From contig NZ_JNJW01000008.1 of NCBI RefSeq assembly GCF_000701805.1, positions 1 through 32,942 of the forward strand: 32,942 nucleotides of DNA, read 5' to 3'. Positions 8,713 to 17,428 of this stretch are shown one piece after another. The stretch's first letter is position 1. The number at the start of each line of letters is the position of its first letter. Source of the stretch: Mycoplasmopsis iners ATCC 19705. GTDB lineage: Bacteria > Bacillota_I > Bacilli_A > Mycoplasmatales > Metamycoplasmataceae. The notes under the pieces are model-generated. The model was not told the DNA's origin, did not search any database, and saw only the letters and a list, made by a program, of their open reading frames with translations. The position numbers and the translations under genes were made by a program.

Positions 8713-8865
8713 TAATTTAATTTGATCAAATTGAATTTTTAAAAAAATTCTTTTATATTTTAACTTATTTACACTTTTTTCTTAGTAAATATCTATATAT
8801 AGTGCAGAAAAACACAATATTTTAATAATAACTTGATTTTAATAGGTATTTTAAGTTACAAAATA

Positions 8866-8892
8866 TAAAAAAAACTTCGTTTGAAACGAAGT
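8866..8892 (-). terminator. Terminator of the tRNA operon
   Basis: On the minus strand ACTTCGTTTCAAACGAAGT forms an 8-bp stem followed by a run of eight T (8866-8873). It lies 15 bases after the CCA end of tRNA-Phe. Confidence 0.9.
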
Positions 8893-8906
8893 ACATTTTC
8901 ATGATA

Positions 8907-8982
8907 TGGTGGCTCCGGCAGGAATCGAACCAGCGACACACGGAGCTTCAGTCCGTTGCTCTACCAACTGAGCTACAGAGCC
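8907..8982 (-). tRNA. tRNA-Phe (GAA)
   Basis: A complete 76-base cloverleaf with encoded CCA. Acceptor GGCTCTG pairs imperfectly with CGGAGCC, D arm GCTC-AGTTGGTA-GAGC, anticodon arm ACGGA-CTGAAGC-TCCGT, T arm GCTGG-TTCGATT-CCTGC. Last gene of the eight-tRNA operon. Confidence 0.97.
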
Positions 8983-8983
8983 A

Positions 8984-9060
8984 TGGCGGTCCAGACGGGA
9001 ATTGAACCCGCGATCTTCTCCGTGACAGGGAGACGTATTAAACCACTTTACCACTGGACC
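8984..9060 (-). tRNA. tRNA-Asp (GTC)
   Basis: A 77-base tRNA with encoded CCA. Acceptor GGTCCAG/CTGGACC, anticodon arm TCTCC-CTGTCAC-GGAGA, T arm CGGG-TTCAATT-CCCG, discriminator G as expected for Asp. One base separates it from tRNA-Phe. Confidence 0.97.
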
Positions 9061-9064
9061 AAAT

Positions 9065-9141
9065 TGGTGGCGGAGGTTGGACTTGAACCAACGACCTCAG
9101 GGTTATGAGCCCTGCGAGATGCCTAACTTCTCCACTCCGCG
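9065..9141 (-). tRNA. Initiator tRNA-fMet (CAT)
   Basis: A 77-base tRNA with encoded CCA. It has the initiator marks: an unpaired first acceptor position (C1 against C72) and three consecutive G-C pairs next to the anticodon loop (CAGGG-CTCATAA-CCCTG). This separates it from the two other CAT tRNAs in the operon. Confidence 0.95.
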
Positions 9142-9160
9142 ATGTGAGTTTATTAATTGG

Positions 9161-9178
9161 TGTTTCATAAATGAAACA
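9161..9178. other. Small dyad between tRNA-Ser and tRNA-fMet
   Basis: TGTTTCAT-AA-ATGAAACA is a perfect 8-bp hairpin in the only long spacer (39 bases) of the operon. It has no T-run, so it is more likely an RNA-processing structure than a terminator. Confidence 0.4.
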
Positions 9179-9180
9179 AA

Positions 9181-9273
9181 TGGCGGGTGATGAGGGATTC
9201 GAACCCCCGCGGGCCGTGAAGCCCCTGGCAGTTTTCAAGACTGCTCCCTTCAGCCGGACTTGGGTAATCACCC
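9181..9273 (-). tRNA. tRNA-Ser (TGA)
   Basis: A 93-base class II tRNA with encoded CCA and a long variable arm (AGGGGCTTCACGGCCCG region). Anticodon arm GCAGT-CTTGAAA-ACTGC gives anticodon TGA, which reads UCN-type serine codons. Confidence 0.96.
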
Positions 9274-9274
9274 T

Positions 9275-9350
9275 TGGTGGACCCAACAGGATTCGAACCT
9301 GTAACCGACCGGTTATGAGCCGGTTGCTCTAACCGTTGAGCTATGGGTCC
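9275..9350 (-). tRNA. tRNA-Ile2 (CAT, lysidine-modified)
   Basis: A 76-base tRNA with encoded CCA and anticodon loop CTCATAA. The body (acceptor GGACCC/GGGTCC, CGGCTCATAACCG) matches Ile2 tRNAs of Bacillus and other mycoplasmas rather than elongator Met. After conversion of C34 to lysidine by TilS it would read AUA. Identity is inferred from the acceptor and anticodon arms. Confidence 0.85.
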
Positions 9351-9381
9351 GAAAGAACAGTTAGGCTGTATTCCATATAAA

Positions 9382-9458
9382 TGGTAGCGTCGATGAGATT
9401 CGAACTCATGACCTTCCGGGTATGAACCGGATGCTCTAACCAACTGAGCTACAACGCC
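9382..9458 (-). tRNA. Elongator tRNA-Met (CAT)
   Basis: A 77-base tRNA with encoded CCA. Acceptor GGCGTTG with CGACGCT, anticodon arm TCCGG-TTCATAC-CCGGA; these features match elongator Met tRNAs (GGCG...TTCATACCC) of Firmicutes. Confidence 0.9.
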
Positions 9459-9465
9459 ATAAAAA

Positions 9466-9542
9466 TGGTGGAGGATATGGGATTCGAACCCACCACCCCT
9501 TGCGTGCAAGGCAAGTGCTCTAGCCAAATGAGCTAATCCCCC
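9466..9542 (-). tRNA. tRNA-Ala (TGC)
   Basis: A 77-base tRNA with encoded CCA. Anticodon arm CTTGC-CTTGCAC-GCAAG. Acceptor GGGGGAT with ATCCTCC, including the G3-T70 wobble pair that is the alanine identity mark. Confidence 0.97.
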
Positions 9543-9543
9543 A

Positions 9544-9620
9544 TGGTGAAGAAGACAGGATTTGAACCTGCGACCACTTGGTCCCAAACCAAGCGCTCTA
9601 CCAAGCTGAGCTACTTCTCC
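9544..9620 (-). tRNA. tRNA-Pro (TGG)
   Basis: A 77-base tRNA with encoded CCA. Anticodon arm CTTGG-TTTGGGA-CCAAG. First gene of the operon, about 18 bases after the expected transcription start. Confidence 0.97.
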
Positions 9621-9644
9621 ATTAGCTTTTAAAAAAGCATAGTT

Positions 9645-9674
9645 ATTATAGCATTAATATTTATTTTCTCACAA
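9645..9674 (-). promoter_or_regulatory. Promoter of the tRNA operon
   Basis: On the minus strand TTGTGA (9669-9674), 18 bases, then TATAAT (9645-9650) preceded by TGC, an extended -10. It is the best sigma-A promoter in the window, as expected for a stable-RNA operon. Confidence 0.8.
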
Positions 9675-9764
9675 GAAAAAAAATATTTTTTTGTGCTTGG
9701 TTTTTGTTTTGGCATTAATCAAATAATGCATAAATATTTATAACAAAATAAAATTAAAAAGCAA

Positions 9765-9790
9765 ATAAAAATGTCAGATTTTCTGACACT
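9765..9790 (-). terminator. Terminator of the dnaE-uvrC operon
   Basis: On the minus strand TGTCAG-AAAAT-CTGACA is followed by TTTTTATTT, about 70 bases after the uvrC stop. Confidence 0.8.
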
Positions 9791-9859
9791 TTATAAGATA
9801 TGTTAATAATGAATTATTAATTATTATATTAAGAGACATTTTGGTGTGAATTAGCTCAA

Positions 9860-11599
9860 TTAATTATCTAAATATTCTTTATTAAAAATTTTTTCAGCAA
9901 TATTTTTTGGTACAACTTCGCTCAATTCTTCTAATGTTGCATTATAAATTGCATTATAAGTTCCAAATTTTAATAAAAGTTTTTGTTCCATTTTGTCGCC
10001 TAAGCCTTTAATTTTTTGCAACTTGCCTTCTAATGAAGTAATTTTTTGTCTTTTTCTTAAATGCTCCTTAGCAAATCTATCAACTTCAATTTGAATTTCT
10101 GCTAAAAAATTAAATAATTCTTGATCCTTAATTTTTATTTCCTCTTCAGCTAAATTGATTAAACCCCTTGTTCTATGACGATCATCTTTAACAAGACCTA
10201 TGATTGGAATATTTAAATTTAGTGATCTTAAAGTTTTTTTTGCTTCATGAACTTGTTGCAATCCGCCGTCTACTATTATTAAATTAGGAGTTATGTTTTT
10301 ATCTAAAGCAGAAAAATAATTAAAAACGCTTTGTTTCATATATTCAACATCAGCTTGGCGATTTAAACTTATTGGATGATTATATTTACGATAAGCACTT
10401 TTATTTTTTAATCCATTTGAATAGACAATGGCTACGCCAACAGGATTAGTATTGTTTAAGTTAGAATTATCAAAAACAACTATATTTTTTAAATCAATGT
10501 TATTTGTATATTGTTTTAGTTTATTTAATAAATTTTGGCTTTTAAGCAATTTATTTTGAATTAACAAATTTTCATTTTTAAAGAATTCCGCTAAGTTTAA
10601 TTCCGCGGTTTCAAGAATTTTTTTATAAATACCAATTTTAGGGCTTATAAATTTAAAATTTGGATTGATATTCTCTAATTGAAAATTAATAAAGCTTTCT
10701 GAAACAATAATTTCAGATGGAATAATTTTATCTTGATAATATTTTTCAAAAAAGCTTTCAAAAGTGTGTTTTTCGTCAACTGTAATGGGAATATTTTGGT
10801 TATCTTTATTAATTAAAATTCCATAACGATAAAACAAAATTGTTAAATATAAAATATTATTTTCTGATTTATAAGCAACAACATCAAGATTCTTGGAATT
10901 TTTCAATTCAACCACTTGTTTTTCATTTAGCTTTTTTAAATATTTTAATGAATCTCTTAAATCTTTAGCAATTTCAAATTGAAAATTGTCAGCTGCAACA
11001 AGCATTTTGTTTTCTAATTCTTTTAAATAATGATTATTGGTAAAGTTTAAAATTGTTTTAATTTCATTAAATTTATTTTGTCAATAGTCAAAATTTTTAC
11101 CTTTAACTTTTAACCCATTTTCATAAAAAGCTTCTCTTTGTAATAATTTTAAGATTGTTGTTGCTCCATAACCATTAGGAAAAGGACCAAAATTTATTAA
11201 ATTTTCATGATCTTGCTTTTTAATTTTTCTTGATAAACCAATTTCTAAACCAGTTGATTTTAATTCAATTTTAATGTAAGGATATCTTTTATCATCCAAT
11301 AGAAGTATGTTGTAAATTGGATTATATTTTTCAATGTATTGTCTTTCTAACAATAAAGCTTCTTTATCATTATTAACTATAAATAAGTCAAAATCGACAA
11401 TTTCATCTACTAATTTAGTGGTTTTATAAGAGTTTAAAGCACCTTCAAAATACTGACTCATTCTCTTTTTCAAATTTTTGGCTTTGCCGACATAAATAAC
11501 ATTACCTAAGTGATTTTTTCATAAATAAATTCCTGGCGATCCAGGAACATTTTTTAATTTATCTAAAACACTTTTGTTTGATTTAATTGCTGTAGTCAT
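9860..11599 (-). CDS. uvrC: Excinuclease ABC subunit C
   Basis: A 579-residue nucleotide-excision-repair nuclease that cuts both sides of a lesion marked by UvrAB. The N-terminal GIY-YIG domain has GIY (23-25) and YVGKAKNLKKR (36-46), which makes the 3' incision. A UVR helix follows (FEIAKDLRDSLKYL), which binds UvrB. The C-terminal RNase H-like domain carries VVFDNSNLN, LIIVDGGLQQ and LVKDDRHRT, holding the expected Asp and His residues for the 5' incision. A helix-hairpin-helix region closes the protein (KIKGLGDKMEQKLLLKFG). Length is normal. Two TGA codons (near LWKN and FDYWQNK) split it under the standard code. Start ATG at 11599 lies inside the thioredoxin gene (17-base overlap), so it is the translationally coupled last gene of the operon. 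Confidence 0.95.
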
Positions 11600-11924
11600 C
11601 TAAAAATTTTTGCAAAATTTCACTTGGGTAATATTCATAAAGAGTCTTTAAAATTTCATTGTTTTTTAAATAAACAAAAGTTGGAACTTTAAATACTTGT
11701 CATTTTGATAAAGGATCTCTAAATAATTGTGCTTCTTCAGCGTCAATTTCTAAAAATATTGTGTCTTTGTTATTTTTATTGTCATTAACAACTTTTTTAA
11801 CAATAGGTTCCATCATTTTGCAATCGCCACATCAAGTGGTTGAAAACTCTAAAAAGAATAATTTGTTTTTGTGTTCTGGACTAGCAATTATTTCTAACAT
11901 TTTTTCGTATTTTACTTTTTTCAT
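11583..11924 (-). CDS. Thioredoxin family protein
   Basis: A 113-residue cytoplasmic thiol-disulfide protein. The redox motif is WCGDC (Trp31, Cys32, Cys35), and the cis-proline loop is visible as KVPTFVYL. The dipeptide between the cysteines is Gly-Asp instead of the Gly-Pro of classical thioredoxin, which should alter redox potential, and the protein may prefer special partners. Two TGA codons encode Trp, including the one in the active site, so the gene is invisible under the standard code. RBS AGAGGT (about 11933-11938) lies at the end of the upstream membrane-protein gene. It sits between that gene and uvrC in the dnaE operon, so a housekeeping thioredoxin may be encoded elsewhere. Confidence 0.88.
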
Positions 11925-11936
11925 TTATTAAAACCT

Positions 11937-13373
11937 CTATAAAATAGGACTTTTAAAACCAAACTCATCTTTTTGTTTTTCATTATCATTGGTGTCTGGA
12001 GTTTTTTGACTTTCAATATCAATTTCATTTGTTTCTTCTAATTGAACTACATTAAGAAATTCAATAGCTGATTTATTGCTGTTATTTTTCAAATGATTTT
12101 CACTTTTTGCTTCAACTTCAACCTCAGTTGTAACTAATAAATCATCAAAATTTTCAGGAATAATGAATTGTGTATTTGGTTTTGAATTTGTTTCATTAAC
12201 AATATTTGTTTTATCACCCTCTAAAACAAGAGTATTTTGAGTTGGATTTGAATTATCTATTTCATTTGTTTCTGAACTATCTATTTCAACTTCATTTGAG
12301 CATGGAATTTTGCTTGTTTCTTCTTTTATTATTTGCGAATCTTGAGGCAACAATGCTAGTTTGTCTTGATTTTGAGTGTTAATTTCATTAATTAAAGCTA
12401 AAATTTCTTTATTTAAAGCACTTTGCTTGATTTTTTGTTTTTTGACTTTTTCTTCTGTTTTACTGTTGTTTTGGGCTAATTGTTTATAAACTTGTTTCAA
12501 TTGTTTTATACATTGTGCTAGTGATAATTTGTTGTATTCAATCTTGTGTTGTTGACATTCAATTTTAAGTTTATTAAAATAATTTTTAGTTGCTTCTGTA
12601 TAGTAAAAAATACTTTTTGTTTTCTTCAAATAACTTTCAATCTGTTCTAATTTCAATTTTCGAGAATTTAATTTTTTAATATAAACAAATGGATTAATTG
12701 TTCATATTTTTAGAATATTTCAAAAAATTAAGCCAATAATAATCAAATATGCAAGGTATGGTGAAAATGCCAAAACGTAAAACACATTGATAATAGAATC
12801 AAAAAATATTCCAACTGTATAAGCTGCGTTTGGTTGATTATTTTTGGTAAATGTTGTTATTCAACCATTTGTGTAAATTAGCTTTAATTCGCTAGCTTTA
12901 TATATTCAAGAATTAGGCATTCTTCAACTAACCAAAATAGCATGATAAATTAAAGCGATAATTAATAATGTAGTTCAAACAAAAAGTAATATTTGTTTAT
13001 GCAAAATGAAATAATCAACTTTGTTGTAAGGTCTAAATCATTTGAAATAATAGTTTTTCAAAGCTATTTTTAATCATTTTAAAATAAATGTGAAAGCAAA
13101 ACCAATAATGATTAAAACCATTAAATCGCCAAAAGCTAAACCAAACGAGAATAAATAAATTTTTCTTAAAATAACTATAGAACTGTTGTTTTGGTCAAAT
13201 GGCGTTTGATATTGTAATAAAATAAAAGCAACACTAATTAGTAGAAAAATTAAAAATTTTAAGATTTCTACAGCAACATTTAATTCAATATCGCCAACTA
13301 AATCATTATTTTTTTTCTTTTCAATATTGTTAATATAAAGCGGATTATTTCTGTTTTTATAGGCATATTTCAT
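11937..13373 (-). CDS. Four-TM membrane protein with long acidic C-terminal tail, function unknown
   Basis: I do not recognise this 478-residue protein. The N-terminus is charged (MKYAYKNRNNPLY...EKKK), followed by about four hydrophobic helices: near 33-53 (ILKFLIFLLISVAFILL), 72-100, about 120-140 (ILLFVWTTLLIIALIYHAI) and about 190-220. From about residue 235 onward it is hydrophilic: a coiled-coil-prone Lys/Gln region (KKTKSIFYYTEATKNY, KQLKQVYKQLAQNN) and then a Glu/Asn/Thr-rich, probably disordered tail ending FGFKSPIL. No signal peptide cleavage site or lipobox is apparent. Many TGA codons encode Trp. It starts nine bases after the exonuclease stop and is followed by the thioredoxin. 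A tail of this kind could anchor DNA-linked proteins to the membrane, but this is speculation. Confidence 0.75.
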
Positions 13374-13382
13374 ATTGTAATT

Positions 13383-14270
13383 TTACCTTAAATTATTATT
13401 AAATAGATTGAACATTGCTTTATGTAAACCGTGTTCTTCCAGTAATTCAATTCCTTGAGCTAAATCGCCTTTTAAAAATTTAGCATAATTTTCTCAATTA
13501 AAGTCCATATCAACATCAAAATTTAATGTTGCTAAATCTTTACACATAAAGGCTGAAGCCTTATCATTAAGCAATTTTTCCTTAGTTTTGCCTTTAATAT
13601 TATCAATTTGTTCATAAATCTTATCTAATGAGCCAAATTCATTGATTAATTTTACAGCACCTTTTTCACCAATTCCACTAACTCCAATTAAGTTATCTGA
13701 AGAATCGCCGGCTAGGCCTTTAAAATCTGGAATTTGGTTAGGTTTAATGCCATAAATTTCTTTAAAATTATCAATATTAATTTCGTCATAGCCATAATAT
13801 TCTTTAGAATTTTTTAAAACAACTGTGTGCGAATCAACCAATTGTAAAAGGTCTTTGTCTTTAGAATAAATATAATTTTCCATGTCTGATTTTTTAGCTA
13901 AAGTCGCTATTAAATCATCAGCTTCATCGCCTAATTTCTCTAATCAGTTTACATTAATTTTGCTTAATATTTCTTTAATTAAGGCGAATTGGTCAAAAAT
14001 AATTTCAGGTGCTTTATTTCTGCCAGATTTATATGCTTTATATTGTTCATGTCTTTTAGTCTTGCCATGCGCATCAAAAGCAACGAATAAATAGTCTGGT
14101 TGAACATAATTTAATAATTTAGCTAAAGTAACCAAAAACACATGCACACCATTGGTGGTTATGCCTTTTGGTGAAGTCATTAAATTATCTAAATTGTATG
14201 GATTATATGAGGCATAAAAAGATTGGAACATTAATAAGTTTCCGTCAATTAATAATAATTTTTTTTGCAT
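13383..14270 (-). CDS. Stand-alone 5'-3' exonuclease (PolA N-terminal domain / FEN family)
   Basis: A 295-residue flap/5'-3' exonuclease that removes RNA primers and flaps during lagging-strand synthesis and repair. It corresponds to the first domain of bacterial Pol I; mycoplasmas commonly carry it without the polymerase. Metal-site motifs are in order: LLIDGNLLMFQSFYA (Asp9), FVAFDAHGKTKRHEQYKAYK, GDEADDLIATLA and SKDKDLLQLV. The H3TH DNA-binding segment follows, DFKGLAGDSSDNLIGVSGIG and EKGAVKLI. Two TGA codons encode Trp. The start at 14270 is one base past the dnaE stop, and the RBS (AAAGG) lies within the dnaE end, so it is coupled to dnaE, giving a replication pairing of polymerase and primer-removal enzyme. 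Confidence 0.93.
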
Positions 14271-14271
14271 T

Positions 14272-17196
14272 TTAAAGCGCCTTTCAATTTAAAAGTTTAG
14301 GATTCTTAAAGCGTTTTGAATGTTCTGCTTCAATTAAAAAGACTTTGCCAACTTTAAAATCTTCATAATATTCGGCATTATTGTCATTTAATCAAAAAGC
14401 AATGCTTTTTGTGCTGTCTTTAACTTCCAATAAAAAGTAATGTTTTTCTTTATTCAATCTAGTTTTGATTACTTCACAAACATATCAAGCTTTAGGTGTT
14501 CCTGGCACTAAATTGATTAACCTATTAGGGTATTGAGCTTCAAATTTTTTGGTTAAATAAACATTATAAACTTGACCTAAAGTTTGAATTTCACAAGCAG
14601 TTTCATATTCTAAATCTTCAAATTCTTTAGACTTAGGATTAGCCAAAACCATTGTGAAAAAGCCCAATTGAGCAATTTTTTCTTTAGCTTGGGCAAAAGA
14701 ATCATAGTTAGCAAATGAATTGTAAATGTCTTTAACTCTTTTGTCACATTGCATAATATATTTAATTGGGCCGAATTGTCTAAACACATTAGCTTTGATT
14801 AAAGTTTCCATCATGGCATCTTTAATTCCAGCAAATCTTAATCTAATTAAAATTTCAGTAAGATTTAAAGGATATTCACCATTGGTTTGTTTATCAATTA
14901 AAATTTTATTTACGCCTTCATTGCCAAAACCTTTAATCATATTAAGCGGTAAATAAAATTGATTATCAATTATTTCACACTTATTTGTTGAATGCAAAAT
15001 ATTAGGTGAATGAATTGCAAAACCCATTTGTTCGGCTTCTAAGGCATACTTATGAATTGTGTCTTGTGATCCTTGAGAATTAGAAATCAAGGCTGCATAA
15101 TAATACATTGGGTAGTAAGTTTTATAAAAAGCCATTTTCATAGTTGAATAAGCATAACTAACTGCGTGACTTTTGTTAAAGCCATATAAACCAAAACGTT
15201 GAATTATTTTGTAAATTTCCTTGCTCATGATTGGTGTTAAACCATTTTTAATTGCGCCTTCAATAAATTTACCTTCGTACATAGCAATTTCATCATCATG
15301 TTTTTTGCTGATTGCTCTACGTAAAAAGTCAGCTTCAATTGATGAAAAATTAGCAACTTCTTGAGCTATTAACATAATTTGTTCTTGATAAACAATAATT
15401 CCAAAGGTTGGTCTAACAATTCTGTCATAAATTGGATGAATAATCGGAATGCTTTTTGGATCATTCTTGCCTTTTACATAGTCATCAATGTATTTAACAG
15501 GACCAGGACGAAATAAGGAAATTATTGCATATAAATCATCAAAAGTTTGTATAACAACCTTATTTATAGTCTTTTTCATACCAGGAGATTCTAATTGGAA
15601 GATCCCTTCAGTAAAGCCATTGTTTAGCATGTTAAAAGTTTTTGGGTCATTAATAGCTTGAGGGTATTGAGCTAAAATATTGTCAAAAAGTTGATCTTTT
15701 GGTAAATAAGATTCAATTTGTTTGATTTCTGTTAATGTTTTTAAACCGAGTAAATCTATTTTTAATAAACCAAAATCCTCTGTGTAATTCATTGATAGTT
15801 GCACTTGTTGGTATAAATTGTCATTTGATAAGCAAGTTGGCACTATTGAATTAATAGGATTATTAGCAATAATAAAACCAGCAGGGTGGAAACTTTGTTG
15901 GCGTGGTAAACCTTCAATTTTTTTAGCTAATTCATATAAACCAGGGTATTTATCGACTTCCGATCTGAATAAACGATTGCTTAAATATGATTGTTCTAAA
16001 GTTAAGTTCGGGTCTAATAATTTTGAAATTTTATTAATTTCCACTGAACTAATATTTTGTTCAATTACTCTTGCTACATCACGAATTGCCATTTTTGCAC
16101 CAATAGTTTGGAATGTTGAAATTAAAGCAGTTCGCTCAAAGCCATATTTATTTTTTAAATATTCAAAAACTTCATATCTGCGATCATCTTGAATATCAAT
16201 ATCAATATCAGGTCAGCTTGATCTGCCTGGGTTTAAAAATCTTTCAAAAAGTAAATCATATTTAAGTGGATTAATTTCCGTAATACCTAGTAAATAAGAC
16301 ACTAATGAACCAGCAGCGCTACCTCTACCAGGACCAATTGCAATATCTTGTGCTTTAGCTCAATTAACTAAATCTTGAATAATTAAGAAATAATTAACAA
16401 ATTTAAATTTTTGAATTATCTCAATTTCATAATTCAAGCGATCTTCTCAATTTTTAAATGGAGCAATTTCAGCACTTTTTTTGTTCAAACCATTTTGCAA
16501 CAGCGTTTTAAATAATTCAAAATTGTCTTCATCGCTATTATTGTTGAATTGTGCTAAATTAAGCTTTTTAGGTGGAAAAGTCACATTACATTGTTCAACA
16601 ATAAAATTCATTCTGTCAATAATGATTTCATCTAAATCAAGTTCAGCAAAATAATCTTCGTAAAAACGAAATTCATTGCTTCCGCCGATTTTTTGCAAAG
16701 TTTGCAATGCTTCATTATCATTTTGTGAAAATAACTTGTTTTCACGGATAAAGATCGCATTAGGTAAATTAACATTTTTTGAATTAATAAAATAGTTGCC
16801 TGCATTAACTAAACTATTATTTTTTTCGGTGGCATAAAGACCATAAATTGGATGATCTAAAAGAAAAATATTGTCATTACGCAAGTTTTCAATTCTAATT
16901 GTTTTGCCTTGGCTTTTTTGCAAAATTAAACTATTAATAAATTGAAAACCTTCATAGTTTTTAGCTAGTAAAATAAAACGATATTTTTCAACATCTAAAT
17001 CAACACCCAAAATTGGTTTGATTTCATATTTATTACACAATTCAAGGAAAGGTCCTAGACCAAACATATTATTGTGATCAGTTAAAGCAACTGCTTTTAA
17101 ACCATTTTCTTTAGATTGCTTAACCAATTCTTCAAGTTTAATTAGTGAATCCAAAAAAGAATATTCTGATGTGTTATAAAGCTGAACAATTTTCAT
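14272..17196 (-). CDS. dnaE: DNA polymerase III alpha subunit, DnaE type
   Basis: A 974-residue replicative polymerase of the C family, in mycoplasmas working beside PolC. The catalytic palm holds [19 protein letters not shown] and PDIDID (Pro329, Asp330, Asp332, Asp334), with the third carboxylate expected downstream in the [19 protein letters not shown] / YQEQIM region. A helix-hairpin-helix-like stretch and a short OB-like end follow. The N-terminal PHP domain shows [10 protein letters not shown] (38-46), but the first HxH metal motif is replaced ([13 protein letters not shown]), so PHP activity is probably lost. There is no proofreading exonuclease domain. Start ATG at 17196 follows AAGGAGAA by six bases. 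It heads the operon dnaE-exonuclease-membrane protein-thioredoxin-uvrC. TGA Trp codons at 14482 and 16444 split it under the standard code. Confidence 0.95.
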
Positions 17197-17213
17197 TTTT
17201 TTCTCCTTTTATG

Positions 17214-17283
17214 TATAATAAATATGAGCCGACATTGAGGTTTTTATCCAATGTTAACCAGTCTGTATTTACAGACTTTTTTA
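17214..17283 (+). ncRNA. Putative small RNA upstream of and divergent from dnaE
   Basis: On the + strand, TATAAT (17214-17219) is followed by about 60 bases and a textbook terminator: GTCTGT-ATTT-ACAGAC (17261-17276) plus TTTTTT. Between them is a second hairpin, ACATTG (17232-17237) with CAATGT (17249-17254). No + strand gene lies upstream that would need this terminator, and the transcript contains no ORF of note. The predicted RNA would run from about 17226 to 17283. The -35 region (TTTCAT, 17191-17196) is weak. It does not match an RNA family I can name. Read on the other strand, it forms part of the dnaE 5' region, so it could act as an antisense RNA to a dnaE leader. Confidence 0.5.
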
Positions 17284-17386
17284 TTGCTTTACTATTAATA
17301 TATATTAATTAAACTTAAATTAAATAAATTTTGAAAATTTAATAATTTTGCGGAAATTTCTTTAATTAGTTCGCAATGATCTTTTG

Positions 17387-17416
17387 AAAAAAATATAAGC
17401 CAAAGCCTATATTTTT
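17387..17416 (-). terminator. Terminator of gpmI
   Basis: On the minus strand AATATAGGCT, loop TT, GGCTTATATT with two G-U pairs, followed by a T-run (17387-17391 and beyond). It starts about a dozen bases past the gpmI stop. The 17284-17386 stretch shows no gene. Confidence 0.75.
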
Positions 17417-17428
17417 AAACTCATCTAT

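Noticed and set aside
9038-9587. Long open frames on the minus strand across the tRNA cluster
   Set aside because: They run through perfect tRNA cloverleaves and have no RBS. The open frames result from the GC-rich tRNA sequence.
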